A DNA stretch of 64,000 nt from Astropecten irregularis (lineage: Eukaryota; Echinodermata; Asteroidea; Paxillosida; Astropectinidae). Numbering within the stretch: the stretch's first letter is position 1; each line of letters begins with the position of its first letter. Below are positions 57,801 through 64,000 of the stretch, piece by piece. Both the position numbers and the translations under genes were made by a program. The stretch spans positions 64,501 through 128,500 of the forward strand of contig OZ020265.1 in assembly GCA_963971285.1 (NCBI GenBank). Reading direction: 5' to 3'. The notes under the pieces were generated by a model. The model made no database searches. It was given only the letters and a program-made list of their open reading frames with translations, and was not told the origin of the DNA.

Positions 57801-60800
57801 GTGCTGCGCACTTGCGCTAAAAATAGCACCGAACCTCAGACAAACATTGCAAGTGGCCATGCAAACGTGTGGTGAGTGGGGGTATGTGCATGCATGGTAT
57901 GATCTCATTAGTGCCGAACGCTATTACCGGTACATGTAGTTTTACGATGCATGATGTTAATGATGCAACAACTAATACGCACTGTTTTACATGATACATG
58001 TATATTGTGATGCCAGATAATTTGCTTCACTTTGTAAGGTAGCATGAAGTACATTTAAACCGGGCTTGGGAAGAAACCATCACTTGTGTAAAATTTGTAT
58101 TGGAATGACAAAAGGCGTTTTGAAAAAATAGCTGCCGCTTCATTCAAAGTGTATCATTGTAGGTCAAAACACCCCATAAAACTCACTTTTCAGATATGCC
58201 ACCCCAGTGTTACAGCAGAGATTGAAGTTCATTTATGACTTGTATCCAGTAATTAATCTCTCTGTTTTGAATTTGATTTGATTTATTTAGATTCCAGATA
58301 GGAAGCTTCACTTGAATGTGTCCGTGTTGAAGGATTTCATCGTTGGAAACCTGACCTGTATGAGGACAACACCACTAAGAGGTGATTCCTTCATATCTTT
58401 TCTTCTGTTGTCTTGCCAAGTTGCCTCTTGAAGAATGACATGAAGACATGCCGTCCAGACAGAAGATTTCTGATAATATTTTTGTCTTGTTCATGTTTTT
58501 ATCATTATTAGGCAGCCATAAGCGTTCACATTGTTTCCAAGATCTAGTAGAAGCACTGCGCTCTGTGACTGATGATCAACTCGGTGAGATTGTGACTCCA
58601 TACTACAAACCACCACTGTCCAGGTACTTTAATATATGTTTAAATGGCAACTTAAAAGTACTTGAAAGTTGCCCTGTGCAATTAGTCTGTAATTTCAAAG
58701 GCATGAAAGATGGGGGCACAAAGGCAGTGGCCAGGGGCACCAAGGCAATGACCAGGGGCACCAATGCTATGGCTAGGGGCACCAAGTCTAAATTTCCTGC
58801 CCAAGATGATGATCAATAATTACTTGTTTTGTTGAATATGCTTACAGCAGTATAACGATATTATTTCTTTTGTCTCTAGACGTTATCGTGACAAGCAGAA
58901 TAGACTGAACATGTTGGATGCTGTAGCTGCCATGCATAATGATATCTCACAATCTCTACTTGCTGATCTCATTCTACTATCCCCAATACCAAACAAGGAG
59001 CTTGTGGAAAGACTACTCATTGCATCAGTTGGATTCAAACATACCATTTCAGAGGTACGTTAGTCTTGTTCTCAAGGTGTTATTGCATTTTTATTGTATT
59101 TGACGCCTCACTTTGAAAGTTTGAATGTTTTAAGATATCCTTAAAACCCTTTCTCCATTTTGGTCAGGGGTCGATTTCACCAAACTCTTCGTAACTTACT
59201 ATCAATTGTAGGACTTTTGATGCATTGAAGCCCTACGTGAGATATGCCCACTACAATGGGTTATCCTTCTTAATTCGACTTACGATCGATCGTAGGGCTT
59301 CGTGAAATCGACCCCTGGATTGCTAGTTAAGTTTAGAAATCATAATATGAAAATAGCTTAATTGTTAATTGTTTCACGGCAATGAAATATCTTGTTTTGA
59401 ATTGCAGCACTTTGTAGAGACTGTTGAAGACATTGTCTTTCATCCAGGTCAATATCCAGGTAAGTTCCCTGATTCATCAAGTCAAATTGATTTAATAATG
59501 ACCAATCATATTTGAGACTACAGAATTACCAAATGAAAAAGAAATAAACTAATCATTATTATGTGTGATTCAATTTGTTTAAGCTGCTCTAAACGACCGT
59601 GAGATTCAGAGAGTGGCTGTGCTGGTACTCGGCGCTTTAGCTGGTAACCTATGGAGTACCGGTCATCAACATGAGGCTGAGCAGATTGTTGCAAAGATTG
59701 AAGATAAGCTTGGAGTACATGGTAAGCCTATTGCAGAATTTGTGTATTAACTCAATGTGTTCACAAGGTATCTAGTTGTATCGATAGTCTATGTGATAGA
59801 TGCACTCACCGTACAGTGAGCCAGCATCTATCATATGCACGCAAATTTCCTGATTAATTATGCAAGCCAACCCAGCACTGACCTCTAGGTTTTGACCAAT
59901 CAGGGGGCACGGTGAGTGCATCGATCATGTAGATAGCTGCTGCTGCAGGAATGCGCGGAATTGACCAATCAACATCCTCCGCCATGATCCAGACGGAAAT
60001 GTTCTCAAAACAGATCTGATTGGCTGATGTGCCGCGTTGCATAGTATTTGCATGCACGCATGTATCAGACGTTCGTACGTAGTGACACGGAGTAGAACGG
60101 GTGAGACTCAGACTATTGTATGGATAGAGTTCTGAGTTAGAGTTACTTGTACTATTGCAGTGTGTTTTTATTGACATAGCCTGATATTGTAGTCTTGTTA
60201 CTGTATGCACTCTACCAGACCCATGGGCATATGACAAGACCCTGTCATCACTGACTGATGATGAGAAGGATGAACATCACCATGATACAGTAGCATGGAT
60301 TGAAGCTCTAGGCAATGCTGGACTACATCGATCATTCCCTCATATTCACAGTTACTGTATTCACTCTACCACCAGACCCATGGGCATATGACAAGACTCT
60401 AGCATCACTGACTGATGATGAGAAGGATGAATATATCACCATGATACAGTGTCATGGATTGAAGCTCTAGGCAATGCTGGATTACATCGATCATTCCCTC
60501 ATATTCACAGTTACTGTATTCACTCTACCACCAGACCCATGGGCATATGACAAGACTCTAGCATCACTGACTAATGATGAGAAGGATGAATATATCACCA
60601 TGATACAGTGTCATGGATTGAAGCTCTAGGCAATGCTGGATTACATCGATCATTCCCTCATATTCACAGTTACTGTATGCACTCTACCAGACCCATGGGC
60701 ATATGACAAGACTCTAGCATCACTGACTAATGATGAGAAGGATGAATATATCACCATGATACAGTGTCATGGATTGAAGCTCTAGGCAATGCTGGATTAC

Positions 60801-63531
60801 ATCGATCATTCCCTCATATTCACAGTTACTGTATTCACTCTACCACCAGACCCATGGGCATATGACAAGACTCTAGCATCACTGACTGATGATGAGAAGG
60901 ATGAGCATCACCATGATACAGTAGCATGGATTGAAGCTCTAGGCAATGCTGGATTACATCGATCATTCCCTCATATTCACAGTTATACCAATGCTAGTAG
61001 TACTCATCCATTGCTGAAGAGAGCTGGTCTACATTCTATGAGGGATTACCATCATGATGAGGTATGTCATCCTATTTATACACCAACCATTATTGCTGCC
61101 AAATTTGTTGAATTTGTTTTACTCTTTTCAAGACAAAGAGAGTCTAACAATCTGAAAGATACAAACAAGTTTCTAAGAAGTGGCTTTCATTAGCATCATG
61201 AAGGCTGCCTTGGTTGATGCATTCCTGATGTCACCAACAAACTGTACATGTAGACTGTCTTGATTGGAGTTAGGTTGGTGTGATGTGTTTCGATCCTAGC
61301 AGGATCTTTATCGAAGGCTAAATGACAAGATAGAGGACAAGAACATGCAAGAACATGGACGAACCCCTCCCCTTTGTCCTGATCCTCTCATCCATTTATG
61401 TGTATCTTTATATGCATGTTCTTGTCCTCATGTCATTTAGCCTTCAATAAAGATCCTGCAAGGATATCGGATCGAAACATCATGCTCTCCTAACTCCAAG
61501 CATTTTATAAATGTCAGGTCATTATTTTGGCTGATGAACAGTTTGCAGCAGTTTATTACTTGTAGACTTTCCCATTGGAGTCTAGTAGCAGTTAGTTGGA
61601 TGACATCTGAAGAAAGAACAACATCTAAAGCGATCTACATCTTCATATGTCTCATAAAGACCGAGGTGGACAGTTGTACAGTGTGGTCTATTGAGTCAAT
61701 TTGAGGTTATAGATTATTTCATCATCCTTTCTGTAATGTTCCTTTCCATTCACAGGCTGCCGGCATTCTACTGAAATCAGCTTTAGATGAAGATGAAGAT
61801 GATAACGTCCGCTATGAAGCATCTTTGTTCTACAAGAATCATCCTTATGGTGGAATCCATAATGTGTCCAAGTTGATCAATCTTGAGGAGTGAGTATATA
61901 ATGACATCATTGAGTGACAGTCAGTGCATCGCATACTGGAATGTTTCAATTGCTTCTAGTTTATACACACGTTAACCCAGGGATCACAGTGTCATTGAAG
62001 ACATGGAGTTCCTCAGAATCACAACTCAAACTTATGTTTTTACGCAATAATTTTACATGAAAGTCATACCTTTGATAACCTAAGTATGAAGATAGCATTT
62101 TATTCTTTTCGAATCTAAAACCTTGGCAGACCACGATCCTGCTTTAATATACTGTTTAGGCAGAGTGATTGAGACATCCTTATTAGTCATACCATAATAC
62201 GCATGCACAAATTCCTTACAAATCTGTGAAGGTAGCTCTTGAAAGAAGAAATTGTCTGTTTCCAAAAATGCTGATTCCATTTGCTGCTTACAGTAACCAC
62301 AGCCATGATGTACATTTAGATAAGATACATTCTTGCTATTGTTTGTTACAGTTATGCTACATCCAATACAACGTATGATGTAAGCACTGATGTAGTCAGT
62401 GTGCCATCTAGACATCGTGTACGTCGTGGATTCTGGGATGGTCTGGAGTTCAAGCTAGCTTCTCCCTCTTATTACTGGAAGAAGTCCATCGGTAGTTCAG
62501 CGACAGGAGCAGAATTTGGCCTGACCATCCGAAATGAACTGGATTTGAAGATAGGTAGGGATAAACGTACATCACATGGTACTGTTTTTCAGTTAGATCT
62601 TGCTCAAAGTATACCAATTCCGTAGGAAAATGATATGTGTATTGTTGCAACCAGAAGTTTTTACTTTACAAACTTTGAACATGCTCTGACTATTTGTAAA
62701 TGAAAGAATATCACTTTTGGACACAGTGAAGCTTTTAAAAAGAGCTGCAAATTTGAACTTAATACACTATAAATCAATATACTCTGGCCATCTTTATATG
62801 AAAGAAAATCACTTTAAAACTTGGAGAAAGTTCTATAAATACCCAGAGGTTGAAACTTGTCATTCTAGTGAGTTTACTCAAGGTGTACTAAAAGGTTATC
62901 TGTTCTGTAACCTGCAGAATTGAATGATAAACCTATTTGTGATTGACTTGTTTTCTTGTTGTCTTGCATACATGTAGCTCCACTAAGTGGTCATCTGCGT
63001 GTGGATTTGTTAGATGAAGCATATGCCACTGTCATTGTTGGTATGATCGGACAGAAATATGACGTTGCTCGAGCTCGCTTCTGCTTTGGTGGTCATGTAG
63101 ACTACAACCTCAACATATTTCAGGTGAGTTTGTAGAATAAATCATTCATAAAAATGTTCATCCATTACAAACTGTGTTATCGTCTGGCAGTGTTGCATGT
63201 ATATTTTAGTAATGAATGATTATTTGCAGTGCAAAGTATTGAAAAAAACTAGTAATTACTATTTCTTCCATATGCAGCATATGGAGCTAATTGTTCTACA
63301 AAAGTTTTCTCTGTATAACCTTTATTTTTGAATTATTATCAAAATCAGGAGTTTGGAGTTGAGCGCATCAGTGACTTTGCCAAGATTTATGATCTCATCG
63401 TTGGTAAAGTCGTTGGTAACATCAGAAGAGCAGTAGACATCGTGGTTGGTCTCTTCAATGGTGATATCAACATCAATCAACTGTTTCATAACTTTGTTGA
63501 AGCATTGGAGACCATTCCTGAACGAATCATT
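52363..63531 (+). CDS. Large lipid transfer protein (vitellogenin/apolipophorin-like), 18 exons, 3' partial
   Basis: Seen: 18 exons with GT-AG borders and matching phases, 2,289 coding bases (763 residues), continuing past the right edge. Known: proteins of this superfamily (vitellogenin, apolipophorin, apoB, MTP) carry an N-terminal lipid-transfer module made of a beta-barrel, an alpha-helical horseshoe and beta-sheets that bind lipid. Matching features: signal peptide, FxPxTEYVYTF start, VISAKKGLASLLAGNLQ (cf. the N-x-K-R-G-x-x-S-x-L-Q-x-N-L motif), an alpha-helical part with LDAVAAMHND, VLGALAGNL and WIEALGNAGL. A dibasic R-V-R-R at residues 608-611 could be a furin site, as in insect apolipophorins and vitellogenins. 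Which family member it is cannot be decided because the C-terminal part (vWD domain or not) lies outside. It would act as a secreted lipid carrier. Confidence 0.88.
54965..55115. mobile_element. Second inverted pair of tRNA-like SINEs
   Basis: GCGATTCGAACCGGCGACCT in minus orientation, then GGCTGGATAGCTCGATCAGT and GGTTCGAATCCGCC in plus orientation, almost touching. Same family as 17760-17965. Lies in LLTP intron 5. Confidence 0.8.
55237..58381 (+). CDS. LLTP exons 6-9: barrel end and linker
   Basis: Exons 55237-55322, 57288-57328, 57624-57745 and 58291-58381 (residues 199-312). Exon 6: EIHFHPGLRVPTKIK..DHFD; its donor was placed at GG|GTAGGA because only this keeps exon 7 open as FKHAVNENEGDNIG. 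Exon 8: FSEGQLTFIHEAYYPSPT. Exon 9: LHLNVSVLKDFIVGNLTCMR. Intron 6 (about 2 kb) holds an inverted SINE-free segment with a foldback-type element at 55922-56945. Confidence 0.8.
55922..56945. mobile_element. Foldback (TU-like) element with tandem-repeat arms
   Basis: Left arm 55930-56115 is a tandem 16-bp repeat (CCAACTCGGTCCGTGA); right arm 56750-56940 is the same repeat inverted (GGACCGAGTTGGTCAC). Between the arms are inverted ..CCTATGGGAAAA.. sequences and an AT-rich core. Known: sea-urchin TU elements and Drosophila FB elements have inverted arms built of short tandem repeats. Lies in LLTP intron 6. Confidence 0.8.
58512..61889 (+). CDS. LLTP exons 10-15: alpha-helical lipid-transfer region
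   Basis: Exons 58512-58623, 58880-59054, 59408-59459, 59584-59721, 60850-61061 and 61756-61889 (residues 312-586). Helical-repeat features: DLVEALRSVTDDQLGEIV, RLNMLDAVAAMHNDISQSLL, VERLLIASVGFKHTISEHF, AVLVLGALAGNLW, VAWIEALGNAGLHRSF and GILLKSALDEDEDDNVRYEA. These follow the pattern of the vitellogenin helical horseshoe. Exon 14 is the fifth and only complete copy of a sequence repeated at 60219, 60376, 60535 and 60691; it alone continues in frame to a GTATGT donor. Confidence 0.85.
58712..58785 (+). repeat. Short array of the same 21-bp unit in LLTP intron 10
   Basis: Three to four diverged copies of the GGGGCACCAAGGCAATGACCA unit lie just downstream of exon 10. It is the same sequence family as 41255-41640, 17 kb away, in the other gene. 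Confidence 0.85.
60185..61000 (+). repeat. Five tandem copies of LLTP exon 14 (156-159 bp)
   Basis: Acceptor CTACCAG|ACCCATGGGCA or its CCACCAG variant occurs at 60219, 60376, 60535, 60691 and 60850. Copies 1 and 5 read GATGA(A/G)CATCACCATGAT and stay in the exon frame; copies 2-4 read GATGAATATATCACC and later AGTGTCATGG, which shift the frame. Only copy 5 continues to a donor, so copies 1-4 are taken as intronic duplicates. Confidence 0.92.
61260..61505. repeat. Copy of the same family in LLTP intron 14
   Basis: GTTTCGATCCTAGCAGGATC, CTTTATCGAAGGCTAAATGA, then the inverted half ending TCATGCTCTCCTAACTCC. It shows the minimal form: one unit in each orientation around a spacer. Confidence 0.85.
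62352..63531 (+). CDS. LLTP exons 16-18: dibasic site and start of the lipid-binding sheets
   Basis: Exons 62352-62554, 62978-63123 and 63349-63531 (residues 586-763). Exon 16 has VPSRHRVRRGFWDGLEFKLA; the R-V-R-R at 608-611 fits R-x-[KR]-R. It continues IGSSATGAEFGLTIRNELDL. Exon 17: LRVDLLDEAYATVIVGMIGQ and FCFGGHVDYNLNIFQ. Exon 18 is helical: FGVERISDFAKIYDLIVGKV and VVGLFNGDININQLFHNFVE. The donor after exon 18 (ATT|GTAAGT) is clear; the next exon lies beyond the window. Confidence 0.83.
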
Positions 63532-63864
63532 GTAAGTAAAATTCAGTCAGAGGCTGATTTCACAAACGCTTTGCGATCATCGCTGAAGCCCAAATCTATC
63601 GCTAAACCTTTGGCGATGGATTTGGGCTTAGCGATCATCGCAAAGCGTTAGTGAAATCTGCCCCAGTTTCCCTTGTGGTTATTTGATTAAAAAGCCGCAT
63701 CCTCTTTGAGTGATCCCCCATGTACCATTCTCAGGTTGTAGCATTGCTAATGCTGCACGTATTTTAAATGATCCTTGGGATATAGCGGTATGTGAGAAAT
63801 TTCATGGCTTCTGACTGCCAAACGAACAAAGATAATTGACTATTAGGGACATCACCAACATACG

Positions 63865-63955
63865 GCTGGATAGCTCAGTTGGTAAGAGAGCAGGTACAGT
63901 ATTCTGGAGATTGTTGGTTCGATTCCCTCTCCTATCAATTTTTCTTTGTTCACTT
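63865..63955 (+). mobile_element. tRNA-like SINE in the last intron
   Basis: GGCTGGATAGCTCAGTTGGT (A box) and TTGTTGGTTCGATTCCCTCT (B box). Followed by the TTTTTCTTTGTTCACTTTCA tail shared by other copies. Confidence 0.8.
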
Positions 63956-64000
63956 TCAATGACTATTTTTTAGTCTGTCAGATATTAAATCATTGTGAAT

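Noticed and set aside
60219..60375. First copy of LLTP exon 14 as the used exon
   Set aside because: It has no donor at the right place and would read into intron; copy 5 continues to an in-phase donor.

Overview
The window looks like nuclear DNA of an invertebrate deuterostome. An echinoderm is my best guess; a hemichordate or amphioxus is not excluded. The reasons are small exons with long repeat-rich introns, GT-AG junctions throughout, abundant tRNA-derived SINEs, many short terminal-inverted-repeat (TIR) elements, and a foldback element whose arms are tandem repeats, as described for sea-urchin TU elements. No prokaryotic features are present. No gene was identified by database search; all models come from reading frames, splice sites and phase agreement.

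Two large genes are transcribed divergently. The minus-strand gene starts at the ATG at 45424 and runs off the left edge. I reconstruct 54 coding exons (10,051 coding bases, about 3,350 residues) with matching phase at every junction. The predicted protein is secreted: a signal peptide, a short EMI-like module, Cys-rich EGF-like segments, then about twenty beta-sandwich-like repeats sharing a D-[TSA]-[TSA]-P-P core (often SDGV.IDTTPP..G.V.DG). A carbohydrate-binding-like jelly-roll insert (exons 48-49) interrupts them. The plus-strand gene starts at 52363 and runs off the right edge. I reconstruct 18 phase-consistent exons (763 residues) with a signal peptide and the N-terminal lipid-transfer module of the large lipid transfer protein superfamily (vitellogenin, apolipophorin, MTP), including a dibasic R-V-R-R site.

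Layout: 1-45424 is the giant extracellular gene, whose introns are full of minisatellites, MITEs, SINEs and one 28S rRNA-like fragment. The interval 45425-52362 is intergenic and holds a 2.7 kb TIR element (46164-48880) with possible internal spliced exons, plus a nested TIR insertion near 51.4-51.8 kb. The interval 52363-63531 is the lipid-transfer gene, with a foldback element in intron 6. The remainder to 64000 is intron with a SINE.

The most unusual property is that at least nine exons in the two genes carry a local tandem array whose repeat unit includes that exon's own splice junction (exons 6, 17, 18, 19, 23, 31, 37 and 41 of the minus gene; exon 14 of the lipid-transfer gene). In exon 6 the unit is 54 bp, open in the exon frame, with an intact donor in the first four copies, so it could give isoforms differing by 18-residue steps. 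In exon 19 the duplicated half-exon forms a phase-compatible alternative exon.
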